A DNA stretch of 64,000 bases from Ilyomonas sp965277535 (GTDB taxonomy: Bacteria > Bacteroidota > Bacteroidia > Chitinophagales > Chitinophagaceae), in contig OZ255825.1 of the NCBI GenBank assembly GCA_965277535.1, positions 744,001 to 808,000 on the forward strand, in the 5' to 3' direction. This document shows, piece by piece, positions 1-8,848 of the stretch; position 1 is the stretch's first letter; every line of letters begins with the position of its first letter. The notes beneath the pieces are model-generated. The model was not told where the DNA came from, searched no databases, and saw nothing but the letters and a program-made list of their open reading frames with translations. Made by a program: the position numbers and the translations under genes.

Positions 1-611
1 ATGGCGGTATTGTTCGTTACGTTTTTTTGAACGATAAACCCGCTGATGGGCGACTTTACCACACCGGAACCACTATTGCCACCGCTGATGTTAAGCACTT
101 CCCTTACCCGGCTCAAATCGCTTTTGGCTTGCTGATAAGTGGCTTCTGCAGCAAGCGAATCGGGCATCGAAGCCAATCCGCCACGATACATGTCTTTTGT
201 TTTTGCAAGATTTTTTTCGGCAACAGCAAGGTTGGTTTCAGCATTCACCAAATCATTGCTGTAGCCCGCTACTTCTGTGCTCCTTATCACGCCCAGTGTT
301 TGGCCTCTTTGTACATAATCTCCCAGTGCCGTAGTTATACCCTGAATGTTGCCGCTTACCAAGGGATAGATATTCACCACATTGTCCTGGTTAAAATCAA
401 CCTGCCCCGTAAGGGTGATGGCATTTACCATCTGGCATTGCTTTACCGTATCAATCACCAGTGTTTTAAATAACGAATCGGGCATTACATAAGGTTGCCT
501 TTCCTCTGTTGTTTGCTCTTTTTTTCCGCAGGCAGTAAACAGAAAGATAACGGCAACAAACAAGGCTGAAATGAATGTTGTGTATGCGGATGATTTGTTT
601 TGTTTGTTCAT
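1..611 (-). CDS. RND efflux periplasmic adaptor (membrane fusion) lipoprotein, partial
   Basis: The gene starts with ATG at 611 and reads leftward off the window edge, so only about 203 N-terminal residues are present. The N-terminus is a lipoprotein signal with lipobox FTAC followed by GKKE. Downstream is a biotinyl-lipoyl-like half (GQVDFNQDNV, PLVSGNIQGI, GDYVQRGQTLGVI) and a helical hairpin rich in Ala, Glu and Lys, the order expected of HlyD/CusB-type adaptors that link an inner-membrane RND pump to an outer-membrane channel. It lies 20 bp downstream of the TolC-like gene on the same strand, so the two are probably cotranscribed. The pump gene is presumably beyond the edge. The substrate (metal or drug) cannot be told from this fragment. 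Confidence 0.85.
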   Translation of the reverse strand, partial: MNKQNKSSAYTTFISALFVAVIFLFTACGKKEQTTEERQPYVMPDSLFKTLVIDTVKQCQMVNAITLTGQVDFNQDNVVNIYPLVSGNIQGITTALGDYVQRGQTLGVIRSTEVAGYSNDLVNAETNLAVAEKNLAKTKDMYRGGLASMPDSLAAEATYQQAKSDLSRVREVLNISGGNSGSGVVKSPISGFIVQKNVTNNTA

Positions 612-631
612 ACAGTTCAATTAAAAAAGGG

Positions 632-1921
632 TTAAAAAAAGTTAGTTGCAGTGTAATAATTAAGGTCTTCAAACGCCTGCACGCGGTTGTATTGCACGGC
701 ATTCATTTGAAGCGTATTCTGTTTGAAAGAATCATAGAAATCAAGAAACTCAAGCAGGCTGATGTTACGCCGCTGATAATTGGCAATTACTTCATCCAGC
801 AAATGTGAAAAGCTGCCCATAAACGATTTGTCTATGCTCTTGTACATTTTGTCCTGCACGTATGCTTTTTGCAGCGCATTTGATACATTTTCGGCTACTG
901 TTTCTTCTGTATTCTTTTGCAAAGCGGCGGTGTTTTGTATCATGATTTTTGCCTGCCTGATATTGCCCTGGTTGCGGTTGAAAATGGGTATGTCAATGCC
1001 AACACTACCAGATAACAGATTGTTTAAAAAACTGCCTTGCTCATCGTACCCGACTCCTACCGATAAATCGGGAACAGCCAATGCTTTTTGATAATTGTAA
1101 TTGAGTTGATTGATGCTCGTATTTTGTTTTGCAATGGCCAGATCGGTACGATTGTGATAAGCCGAATCTAACAAAGTAGCGAGGGAAAAACGTGAGGGGT
1201 CTAACTGCTCAATTTGCGCGCTATCCGCCACAGGATTGATGAATATGGATGGCTTCATGCGCACCAGCAAACGCAGGTTACTTTCCAAATCGGTTATCTG
1301 GTTGATAAGCTGGCTGTACTCGCTTGTAAAACTGTACAGTTGCGCCCTGATGCGCACCACCTCGCTTTGTGCTATGTAGTTTTTGCCTTGCTGTTGCTGA
1401 AAAGCAGTTACAATTTGTTGCAGCGCGCCAATTTCGGCAGTGTAAACTTTGGCAGACTGCCGCAAATAATAAATATTGTAAAAGTTGCTGTGCAGCTCGT
1501 ATTGCAAGGTTCGCAGCAAATCAAAAAACTGGTATTCGGTAAGCGCAGTGTTCGCTTCTGCCAGTTTAATTTGCTTGTTGCGCTTGCCTGCCAGAAGTAT
1601 TAGTTGTGAAACACTTGCATAAGTTTCGTCATTTTTTCCTACCGGGAAAAACTGCTTTAATGAGCCCGAATACAAAGCATGACCAATGCTAAAACCCGGG
1701 TTCGACCATAAACGCGCCTGCAATTCGGCAGCCCTTGTTGCATTTATGTTGTAGCGGGCTGCCAATAAATTGAGGTTGCTGTCAACAAACATTCGTTCGG
1801 CTTCGGGCAGCGTTAACGAAAGCGTATCGGTGATTTGTGCAGAGGCCGAAAAAAATGTGCAAAAACAAAACAGTGCCATCGGCAGTTTGCCAAATAGCCA
1901 ATGTCTCATAATGAGGTTCAT
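632..1921 (-). CDS. TolC-family outer membrane efflux protein
   Basis: This is a 429-residue protein with an N-terminal signal peptide ending near FSASAQ. It has the two-fold repeated helical pattern of outer-membrane efflux channels: NLNLLAARYNINATRAAELQ near the start and SIDIPIFNRNQGNIRQAKI-like strand plus helix in the second half. The sequence resembles the CusC/CzcC-like channels of Bacteroidota heavy-metal RND operons, which is a family inference. It precedes the adaptor lipoprotein by 20 bp. An alternative start is the Met at residue 5. The small exported protein at 2065-2460 lies 143 bp upstream on the same strand and may be the first gene of the operon. Confidence 0.85.
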   Translation of the reverse strand: MNLIMRHWLFGKLPMALFCFCTFFSASAQITDTLSLTLPEAERMFVDSNLNLLAARYNINATRAAELQARLWSNPGFSIGHALYSGSLKQFFPVGKNDETYASVSQLILLAGKRNKQIKLAEANTALTEYQFFDLLRTLQYELHSNFYNIYYLRQSAKVYTAEIGALQQIVTAFQQQQGKNYIAQSEVVRIRAQLYSFTSEYSQLINQITDLESNLRLLVRMKPSIFINPVADSAQIEQLDPSRFSLATLLDSAYHNRTDLAIAKQNTSINQLNYNYQKALAVPDLSVGVGYDEQGSFLNNLLSGSVGIDIPIFNRNQGNIRQAKIMIQNTAALQKNTEETVAENVSNALQKAYVQDKMYKSIDKSFMGSFSHLLDEVIANYQRRNISLLEFLDFYDSFKQNTLQMNAVQYNRVQAFEDLNYYTATNFF

Positions 1922-2064
1922 CAGTATAAATGATTATGAAAGTAAAAGAAGCGGCAGCGTGTTTTACACGATATACTGCCGGAAGCTGATTGCCATCGCA
2001 CACAAAAACATGCGTACAAAACGGTTCTCAATTGATACTAAATCAATAAATAGAAAAGAAAGAA

Positions 2065-2460
2065 TTAAACAAACAGTTTGGGCGGCGGAGCTACAATATC
2101 AGGGCTGTAATTGATATAAATAGAAAGTACAAAAGAATTGTATTTGTGTTCTGCTTTTGCCAAAAGATTGATCCTATCAAAGCCATTGTTGATAGTAATT
2201 TTAAATGGCTGAAACTTTAACAGGTTATCGTGGCTGTTGCTCTGGTTGGGCGATTCCTTTTTCTCAGGAAACGCATTTTCTTTGTGCATCACTACTTCTG
2301 CAATGTATTCTGTAACCGAGTTAATGATATTGGGTTCATTGCCGTTTTTATCTTTTGCAATGTTTTCAAAATCCTGCGCATACAAACCAAGGTTTAATAC
2401 CTGCAGCATCACCAGCGAAACGATGAGGTAAGAGAAATATGTTTTTACCGTATGATACAT
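2065..2460 (-). CDS. small exported protein heading the RND efflux operon
   Basis: Using the ATG at 2460, the product is 131 residues with a hydrophobic signal (YFSYLIVSLVMLQVLNLGLYAQ), a low-complexity polar middle, and a C-terminus with strand-like segments ending APPPKLFV. A TTG/ATG further upstream would only add non-signal residues. Bacteroidota metal-efflux operons often begin with a small secreted protein ending in a Pro-Pro motif (annotated HYC_CC_PP). The position and the PPP tail fit, but the conserved cysteines of that family are absent, so assignment is tentative. A weak -7-like TAACTTGC lies just upstream, next to the terminator of the preceding gene. Confidence 0.6.
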   Translation of the reverse strand: MYHTVKTYFSYLIVSLVMLQVLNLGLYAQDFENIAKDKNGNEPNIINSVTEYIAEVVMHKENAFPEKKESPNQSNSHDNLLKFQPFKITINNGFDRINLLAKAEHKYNSFVLSIYINYSPDIVAPPPKLFV

Positions 2461-2510
2461 AAGAAAACAGAACCGGCGCAAGTTACACACATAACCACTC
2501 CTAAAATAAA

Positions 2511-2537
2511 AATTGTGCTGTTAAAAACAGCACAATT
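2511..2537 (-). terminator. intrinsic terminator of the 2590-3024 gene
   Basis: A 12-bp perfect stem (AATTGTGCTGTT / AACAGCACAATT) with a 3-nt loop is followed on the minus strand by TTTATTTT. It lies about 50 bp after the stop of the exported protein gene and separates it from the efflux operon. Confidence 0.8.
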
Positions 2538-2589
2538 GCAAAAGGAGAAGAGTGGGTTTGATGCAATAACAGCATAGGTTTATAAATGC

Positions 2590-3024
2590 CTATATTTTAA
2601 TGCTGATGCTATCCTTTGCCGTTTCCTTATTTATTATCTCATTGTTTTCAACCACAATCACACTGCCGTTCGAGTTGTACGATACGCTGTAAGTTACTAT
2701 CAATGTTTCATTGCGGCTTATTACATCTCTAACATTCATTTTTGTATTGATGGCGTTGGCAGCCATTGGAAACTGTTTCAACTGCAGAGGAGTGAATACC
2801 TGCTTGCCAATGACAACTTGTTTGTTATCCTTCACCTTGCTTATGGTTACTTCAATGGTTGCTTGCTCATCGTTGTAAACAGAAGAACTATAATTGTTCT
2901 CTGTAAAAACAGAAAGGTTGATTTCTTTGTTTATGTTTTGTGTGCTTCTGAACAAAGACAAGTTGTTAGGAAATACCAATGTTACGATGAAAAGTACAGG
3001 TAAAATTATGATTAGCTTTTTCAT
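2590..3024 (-). CDS. exported protein of unknown function
   Basis: This is a 144-residue protein starting MKKLIIILPVLFIVTLVFPN, a clear signal peptide. The mature part has alternating beta-strand-like segments (ATIEVTISKVKDN, VVIGKQVFTPLQL, TLIVTYSVSYNSNGSVIVVE) and no cysteines after the signal. I do not recognise a family. It is monocistronic, with a strong terminator just downstream and about 580 bp of repeat-bearing intergenic DNA upstream. Confidence 0.6.
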   Translation of the reverse strand: MKKLIIILPVLFIVTLVFPNNLSLFRSTQNINKEINLSVFTENNYSSSVYNDEQATIEVTISKVKDNKQVVIGKQVFTPLQLKQFPMAANAINTKMNVRDVISRNETLIVTYSVSYNSNGSVIVVENNEIINKETAKDSISIKI

Positions 3025-3604
3025 AAAAAATGTTTTTTAAAATTGATGTGCTATGTAGTTACAGGATTGTGCCGCAAAGTGCGTATGCGTCTTTTGTTTT
3101 ACGCTGAATGGCAATCTGACGTGATGAATGGACAAAACATGGGAATGATTGGCTGAAAGCAGCTACCAGATTAATTTCCGGCAAAAACAAAAGAGATAAA
3201 AAGTGTTCGTTACCGAACAAAAAACGTTTGACTTTGATACAAAAAGAAGATTTAAGGTTTTGGATTTATGATTTGAGAATAAACTGCCAACAAATTGTAT
3301 AACATTCACTATTCTCAACTTACAACTCATCATTCGCCTTAGAGCTGTATTATGGAATGCAACTGGAAGAAGAATTAGAAAAGCTCCGGAGGAGCGATAT
3401 GCTTTTCATTATCATCAACAGGAGGCTCCGATGGAGCCATGTTTGTTTTTGCACATATTTTTCTACTAACAGGTAACTCTTACGCAGTAGTAACAAACTG
3501 CATTCATCTTACAACTATCAACCTTTTCCATCGCTCACAAATCTTAACTCAAAAATCATAATTCCTAAATCTTGAGTCCTATTTTTACAACCAACATTTC
3601 AGGT
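3025..3604. other. intergenic region with REP-like hairpins and a small palindrome
   Basis: No convincing gene is present. Visible are a palindrome TGTTCG-TTAC-CGAACA at 3204-3219, a copy of the dispersed CAAAAACAAA oligomer at 3182-3191 and its complement at 3442-3451, and the two REP-like hairpins listed separately. The 3' half contains AT-rich, low-complexity runs typical of the spacers in this window. Confidence 0.5.
3383..3471. repeat. REP-like hairpin pair (GCTCCG family), copy 1
   Basis: Two short palindromes, GCTCC-GGA-GGAGC (3383-3395) and GGCTCCGATGGAGCC (3424-3438), are followed by TTTGTTTTTGCACATATTTT. The same arrangement, with similar flanking GATATG and CATATTTT strings, recurs at 16396-16530. 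Both copies are intergenic. Confidence 0.75.
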
Positions 3605-5737
3605 ATGTATTCAGCAGAAGAAACAAAACAATTACAACAAGAAACGACTCAATTCTTACAAAACTCACAAAGCATCGGCGTAAACGATTTGCCAAAATTG
3701 CGCAGCGTTTTGCGCTTTCATGAATATCGCTATTACGTACAGGATGATCCCCTTGTTTCCGATTATGAATATGATACGTTGTACAAAAAATTAATTGAAA
3801 TTGAAACCGCCGATCCAACCCTGGTAACGCCCGATTCGCCATCGCAGCGTGTGGGCAAAGGCTTAACCAAATCGTTTCCAACGGTGCAACATCTGGTGCC
3901 TATGTTATCGCTCGAAAACTCTTATGATGCAGAAGATTTAAGAGACTGGGACAGAAAGGCAAGAGAAGCCGCCGGTTTGGATTTGATTGAATATTGTGCA
4001 GAACCAAAATTTGATGGAGCCTCTATTTCGCTCGTTTATAAAAACGATCATCTGTTTCGCGGCATTACACGTGGCGATGGTGTAGAGGGCGAAGACATTA
4101 CTACCAACATCAAACAAATTCGCTCCATTCCCCTTTCGGCGCCGTTTTCAAAACATGGCATTGAAGAAATTGAAATTCGCGGTGAAGTAATTATCACGAG
4201 AGATAGGTTTAAAAAGTTTAACGATGGGCGCATGGAAGCGGGCTTGCCCCTTCTTGCCAATCCGCGCAATGCAGCGAGCGGTTCACTACGCATGATTGAT
4301 CCATCGGAAGTAGGCAAACGTGGTTTGGAAGCGTTTCTTTATCACATCTCTGATTACACCAAAACCGAAGGCATTAAAGTGTCGGATGAAGAAAATCATT
4401 CAAAAGAAAATATACAGCATGTTGCACCTTTCACCACACATTCAGGCTCGCTGGAACTCCTTTGGAATCTTGGCTTCAGAAGCCCGGTAAAAGAAAAAAG
4501 AGTATTGAAAGGCATTGATGAAGTGATAGCCTATTGCCATGAATTTGAAGGGGGCAGAGACAAGATGCCGTATGAAATTGATGGCATGGTGATAAAAGTA
4601 AACGACCTTAAATTGCAGGATATACTGGGCATGACATCACATCATCCACGATGGGCAATTGCGTTTAAATTCAAAGCACGGCAAGCCACCAGTAAATTAA
4701 AAGAAGTTGAGTTTAATGTTGGCAGAACGGGAGCCGTTACGCCCGTTGCCAAGATTGATCCGGTGCATATTGGCGGTGTAACCGTAGGCCGCATTTCTAT
4801 ACACAACGAAGAGTACATAAAAGAAAAAGATTTGAAAATTGGCGATGCCGTGCTGGTAGAAAGAGCCGGTGATGTGATTCCGCAAATTGTAAAATCGTTG
4901 CCTGAATTGCGCACCGGAAGCGAGGAAACGATCATCTATCCAACGCAATGCCCGGCGTGCAACAGCCAACTGTTCAAAGAAGAAGGCGAAGCCGTTTGGC
5001 GTTGCCCCAACATTGAATGCCCTGCGCAAACATTGGAGCGCATCATTCATTTTGTAAGCAAGGATGCCATGGATATTAAGCACTTCGGAGAAGCCAACGT
5101 GCACAAATTTAATAAGCTGGGCTGGCTGCCCGATGTGCGCCACATTTATAAATTAGACTTTCAGAAAATCAGCGAATTAGAAGGCTTTGGAAAGAAGTCG
5201 GTTGAGAATTTACAGCAATCTATCGAAGCATCCAAACAACAGCCTTTGCATCGTTTGATTTACGGATTGGGAATCAGATACGTGGGCGAAACCACCGCTA
5301 AAACATTAGCCAATGCAGTAGCTACAATTTTCGATTTTACAACAATGAAAGAAGAGCAGATTTTAGAACTTGAAGACATTGGCAGCAAGGTTTCTAAAAG
5401 CATACAACACTTTTTTTCAACCCCCCAAAACATCGCCATGCTGCACGATCTGGAAGCACTGGGTTTGCAGGTAAAAAATGAGAAGAAACAAACTTCAACC
5501 GAAAAAAATACACTGCGAAATCAAACGTTTTTATTTACAGGCAGTCTTTCGAAACTAACCCGCAGTAAGGCCGAAGAAATAGTAGAGCAGCATGGCGGAA
5601 AAATATTGACCGGCATCAGTAGCAAGCTGAACTATTTGGTGGTGGGTGAAGATGCAGGCAGCAAACTGGAAAAGGCGAAAAAAATAAATACCATCCGCAT
5701 TATTAACGAAGACGAATTTTTGAAAATGACGGAATGA
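3605..5737 (+). CDS. ligA: NAD-dependent DNA ligase
   Basis: The product is 710 residues from the ATG at 3605. An upstream in-frame TTG at 3572 adds residues outside the family. It seals nicks in DNA using NAD+. The adenylation domain has the nucleophile in AEPKFDGAS (Lys about 135), followed by RGDGVEGED, an OB-fold region, a four-cysteine zinc finger (CPAC...CPNIEC), helix-hairpin-helix repeats (ELEGFGKKSVENL, ELEDIGSKVSKSI) and a C-terminal BRCT domain. It is about 40 residues longer than the usual ~670, partly from an insertion near residues 265-300 (DEENHSKENIQHVAPF). Monocistronic. Confidence 0.97.
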   Translation: MYSAEETKQLQQETTQFLQNSQSIGVNDLPKLRSVLRFHEYRYYVQDDPLVSDYEYDTLYKKLIEIETADPTLVTPDSPSQRVGKGLTKSFPTVQHLVPMLSLENSYDAEDLRDWDRKAREAAGLDLIEYCAEPKFDGASISLVYKNDHLFRGITRGDGVEGEDITTNIKQIRSIPLSAPFSKHGIEEIEIRGEVIITRDRFKKFNDGRMEAGLPLLANPRNAASGSLRMIDPSEVGKRGLEAFLYHISDYTKTEGIKVSDEENHSKENIQHVAPFTTHSGSLELLWNLGFRSPVKEKRVLKGIDEVIAYCHEFEGGRDKMPYEIDGMVIKVNDLKLQDILGMTSHHPRWAIAFKFKARQATSKLKEVEFNVGRTGAVTPVAKIDPVHIGGVTVGRISIHNEEYIKEKDLKIGDAVLVERAGDVIPQIVKSLPELRTGSEETIIYPTQCPACNSQLFKEEGEAVWRCPNIECPAQTLERIIHFVSKDAMDIKHFGEANVHKFNKLGWLPDVRHIYKLDFQKISELEGFGKKSVENLQQSIEASKQQPLHRLIYGLGIRYVGETTAKTLANAVATIFDFTTMKEEQILELEDIGSKVSKSIQHFFSTPQNIAMLHDLEALGLQVKNEKKQTSTEKNTLRNQTFLFTGSLSKLTRSKAEEIVEQHGGKILTGISSKLNYLVVGEDAGSKLEKAKKINTIRIINEDEFLKMTE

Positions 5738-5883
5738 ATTAGGAGTTCTGAATTGTAAATTATGAGTTGAAAATTGAAAATAGCATAAAGCAATTATAAA
5801 TTGAAAATCATAATTCATAACTCATAATCCATAATTATATTTTACTTTTATTTTTTGCTTCACCATCTGAAATGATTTACTAT

Positions 5884-5973
5884 ATGAACACATCCCGCAG
5901 GGAATTTTTAAAACAAACCCCAGCACAAGCCATCGAAACCAGTTTTAAATACATCAAAACCAATCTTGTTTAA
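5884..5973 (+). CDS. possible 29-residue peptide with twin-arginine-like start, or gene remnant
   Basis: A short ORF starts MNTSRREFLKQT and stops after 29 codons. SRREFLK matches the twin-arginine consensus seen at the N-terminus of Tat-exported oxidoreductases and sugar isomerases of Bacteroidota, but the hydrophobic stretch that should follow is missing. It ends 10 bp before the start of the DUF1080 gene. It may be the stub of a decayed Tat-exported protein or an upstream leader ORF. Coding status is uncertain. Confidence 0.3.
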   Translation: MNTSRREFLKQTPAQAIETSFKYIKTNLV

Positions 5974-5983
5974 CCATACAATT

Positions 5984-6754
5984 ATGAAACAAAAACATCT
6001 GTTTGTTATTGCCGCTTCTCTTCTCATCAGTTCGTTCGTGCAGGCGCAAACCAAACCTGAAGAAACCGAAATTTATCAGCCTGTTCCTAAAGTAGTAACG
6101 CCTGGAAAAACCAATGCTGACGCACCTTCCGACGCTATTGTGTTGTTTGATGGCAAAGATTTAAGCCAATGGGTTTTTGCCAACGACACTACCAAACCCG
6201 CCACCTGGAAAGTTGCCGATAACATACTTACCGTTGACAAAACAACGGGTAACATTCAAACCAAAAGAAGGTTTATGGATTACCAGTTGCACATGGAATG
6301 GAAAGAACCAAAAACACTAACCGGCAGCGGACAGGCACGCGGCAACAGCGGTTTGTTTCTGGCTTCACTCGGTCCTGGAGATGATGGTTATGAATTGCAG
6401 ATTCTGGATTCGTACAACAACTCGACTTATGTGAACGGACAAGCGGGTTCTGTTTACAAACAAGCCGTTCCGCTGGCAAATCCTGCGAAGCCGGATGATG
6501 TGTGGCAAACGTATGATGTAGTGTGGACTGCGCCTCGCTTTAACGCCGACAGCTCGATGAAAACACCGGCTTATGTAACCGTGTTTTTTAATGGCGTGCT
6601 GGTGGAAAACCATTTCGAATTAAAAGGACCCACACAATACATTGGTACACCTGCGTATCGCCATGCACATGGTGCATCACCTGTTAAATTGCAGGCTCAT
6701 GGCGATAAAAGTGAACCATTAAGCTTTCGGAATATTTGGATAAGAGATTTATAA
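5984..6754 (+). CDS. DUF1080 (3-keto-disaccharide hydrolase-like) secreted protein
   Basis: The ATG at 5984 gives a 256-residue protein with signal peptide MKQKHLFVIAASLLISSFVQAQ. The mature domain is a concanavalin-like beta-sandwich of the DUF1080 / 3-keto-disaccharide hydrolase family, with the motifs LFDGKDLSQWVF, NIQTKRRFMDYQLHMEW, GNSGLFL, YELQILDSY and HGDKSEPLSFRNIWIRDL. Members act on glycoside bonds, notably on 3-keto sugars in some cases, outside the cytoplasm. The exact substrate is not visible here. A terminator follows. Confidence 0.9.
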   Translation: MKQKHLFVIAASLLISSFVQAQTKPEETEIYQPVPKVVTPGKTNADAPSDAIVLFDGKDLSQWVFANDTTKPATWKVADNILTVDKTTGNIQTKRRFMDYQLHMEWKEPKTLTGSGQARGNSGLFLASLGPGDDGYELQILDSYNNSTYVNGQAGSVYKQAVPLANPAKPDDVWQTYDVVWTAPRFNADSSMKTPAYVTVFFNGVLVENHFELKGPTQYIGTPAYRHAHGASPVKLQAHGDKSEPLSFRNIWIRDL

Positions 6755-6776
6755 GCCATCTTCTTTAAGCCATTGC

Positions 6777-6814
6777 AAAAAGCCCGTAAACACTGCGTTT
6801 GCGGGCTTTTGGTT
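6777..6814 (+). terminator. intrinsic terminator after the DUF1080 gene
   Basis: AAAAGCCCG(T)AAAC pairs with GTTTGCGGGCTTTT around a short loop. It is followed by GGTTTTGTTG on the plus strand, 22 bp after the stop codon. Confidence 0.8.
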
Positions 6815-7224
6815 TTGTTGATATTTTCAATATTCTAAATCATTGGTCTTTGCTTTATTATACGTTGTTTTAAAAATGTTCCGTAGGAACAGAAGGTGGG
6901 TAGTAGATGATGAGTTAATAAAATTGATTTCGTTCCATCGGAACGATACACAAGAATTGAGTACATTCCGATGGAACGGAAATAACATTGATGATGCGGT
7001 ATAGTTCTACCAACCTGTTGTTCCGATGGAACAATATTCAAACCATCGTCCGAACCCTTGCAGCGAGATACTGACGATGGGGTTTGATACAAAATACAGT
7101 TTTATGTACCGAACATTTGCAACTCCGGTTGAGCATCGTTGCGCCTGCCTGTCCGGTAGGCAGGTCGCACTCTTCAACGCCTTGTTATCAATTAAGCATT
7201 TAAGCGAGTGCCATATTCATCCTT
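6815..7224. repeat. intergenic cluster of GTTCCGATGGAAC-type palindromes
   Basis: Four short palindromes share the plan GTTCC-x-GGAAC: GTTCCGTAGGAAC (6878-6890), CGTTCCATCGGAACG (6931-6945), TTCCGATGGAA (6966-6976) and GTTCCGATGGAAC (7020-7032). A different hairpin, CCTGCCT...AGGCAGG, lies at 7144-7164. No gene is apparent between the terminator and the convergent glycosyltransferase gene. This looks like a REP-type array. Confidence 0.7.
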
Positions 7225-8769
7225 TTACTTCGGCATCAGTTTCTCTTTATCCTTTTTTATTTTATCCATAAAAAAGATTTTAAAATCATTATTCGCACCT
7301 TTGGCAACCATAATTCTATCGCCTCTTTCACGAGCATATTCATTGGTAACACTATCAGAAAAATAAGCCTCGTGAAAATCTTTTATATAATCTTTTTTCA
7401 ACTCATCTGGATCGGTACAAACCAGTATCAAATTGCTCCAGTTCTTGTTTTGCGGCAGCCAGTACAAAAAGCTTGCATTATCGCTATACGCTTCGGGTAG
7501 ATTGTATTTCTTACCATAAAAATTAACCGCTCCAGCCATGCCATAATTGTTGCAAAATATAATAGAGTTTTGTTGTTCTTCCGGCGTTAATGAATGATAA
7601 GCTTTGGCTACTTTAGCTGCCATTTCTTCCCAACCAAGCATGTCGGAAAAATCTTGTGGTAATGGATGATTTTGCTGATCTTCCCAACGCAGAGCACCTG
7701 TGTTTTTAATGTTCCATTTTTCATAAAAAGAAACCAATCCTGCGGGCGCAAAAACGGGCAATGCTACAGGTATCATAATGAAGCCTAATAGCACCGGGAT
7801 TAAAATAAACACATAACGTAATGCCGTTCTTTTTGCCGCTGTAAATTTTTCTAAATGATAAGCACCAAACGCAAACAAAACCGGGTAAGAACCCAGCGCA
7901 TAATAGCCTTTGCCGTGACCGGCCAATAAAATGAGCAAAACAAAACAATAAGCAAAGCCAACAAAGCGAAACGGCTTTTCGCTCTTTGAAAACAAAACAT
8001 TGTACAAGCCACACAACCAAACAAAAACACAAGGAAGAAAATCAGTGATCTGATCCATTAAAAATTCGGCATGACTAACATATTGCAATTGCGTTCGTTG
8101 CAATTCAGCCATGTGATACACTACCGGAAAATGATGTTGCCATTGCCATAAAAAGTTGGGTAAAAAAATGAGTAAAGCAACCCCGCAAGCGACCCAGAAA
8201 TGCTTGTTTGCAAACATCTTTCGGTGTGGTGTTAAAAGCAAAGCACCCAACAGGCTTATCACATAAAACAACACCGAATATTTGCTTAACATACCCAGAC
8301 CAGCACACAAGCCAAAGCCATACAGCCATTGCGTTTGCCCGGTTTGTACGTATCGGATGAGGCAGAACGCAATCATCGTCCAGAAAAAAATTTCAGGCGC
8401 ATTTGGCTGAAACAAAAAGAACACACGCAGGTAGCCGCTTAATAAAAACGATAAAAAAAGGAGCCATAAAGCAAAACGGCTTCCTCCGAGCAACAATACC
8501 AAACGTCCCATCACATAAAAAGCAGCCGCACCAAAGAGGGACGGCCATAATTTTATCCAGAACATACCATCACCTAACCGATGGGTGAGCCAGGAAAAAA
8601 GGCTTAGCATCGGCGGCACTTCCATAAAGCCAAAGGAAAGATGGGCCCCTTCGGCGAGATATAAAAATTCATCTCTGTGCGGCTCATACATGCCGTTTTG
8701 TAAGAAGTATGGGATGATAATTCGCAAGGCAACCAAAAGCCACAATAAGTGTGTATTACTCCGTTTCAT
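7225..8769 (-). CDS. GT39/ArnT-like integral membrane glycosyltransferase
   Basis: This is a 514-residue polytopic protein (ATG at 8769; an ATG two codons upstream at 8775 is possible). The N-terminus has a first transmembrane helix followed by an extracytoplasmic loop with EPHRDEFLYLAEG, the acidic first-loop motif of dolichyl-phosphate-mannose mannosyltransferase and ArnT-type enzymes (PMT_2). About ten further hydrophobic helices follow, then a soluble C-terminal domain. Such enzymes transfer a sugar from a polyprenyl-phosphate donor on the outer face of the inner membrane. Acceptor and donor are unknown. The start nearly abuts the divergent DUF481 gene. Confidence 0.85.
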   Translation of the reverse strand: MKRSNTHLLWLLVALRIIIPYFLQNGMYEPHRDEFLYLAEGAHLSFGFMEVPPMLSLFSWLTHRLGDGMFWIKLWPSLFGAAAFYVMGRLVLLLGGSRFALWLLFLSFLLSGYLRVFFLFQPNAPEIFFWTMIAFCLIRYVQTGQTQWLYGFGLCAGLGMLSKYSVLFYVISLLGALLLTPHRKMFANKHFWVACGVALLIFLPNFLWQWQHHFPVVYHMAELQRTQLQYVSHAEFLMDQITDFLPCVFVWLCGLYNVLFSKSEKPFRFVGFAYCFVLLILLAGHGKGYYALGSYPVLFAFGAYHLEKFTAAKRTALRYVFILIPVLLGFIMIPVALPVFAPAGLVSFYEKWNIKNTGALRWEDQQNHPLPQDFSDMLGWEEMAAKVAKAYHSLTPEEQQNSIIFCNNYGMAGAVNFYGKKYNLPEAYSDNASFLYWLPQNKNWSNLILVCTDPDELKKDYIKDFHEAYFSDSVTNEYARERGDRIMVAKGANNDFKIFFMDKIKKDKEKLMPK

Positions 8770-8848
8770 AAGCATGATTTCGACGCGAAAAAATACATCG
8801 CTTTTATGTTTCCTTCTTTCAGTGTTTATTTTTGCCCAAATTTCAGTT

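Noticed and set aside
27..473. A plus-strand frame of 148 codons at the left edge
   Set aside because: It is antisense to the RND adaptor, whose lipobox, lipoyl and hairpin segments are clear on the minus strand.
3572..3604. TTG start 11 codons upstream of ligA
   Set aside because: The extra residues do not resemble the ligase N-terminus, and the ATG at 3605 gives the family start.
6878..7032. Regularly spaced palindromes considered as a CRISPR array
   Set aside because: Units are short, spaced unevenly and variable in sequence, with no constant repeat, no leader and no cas genes.
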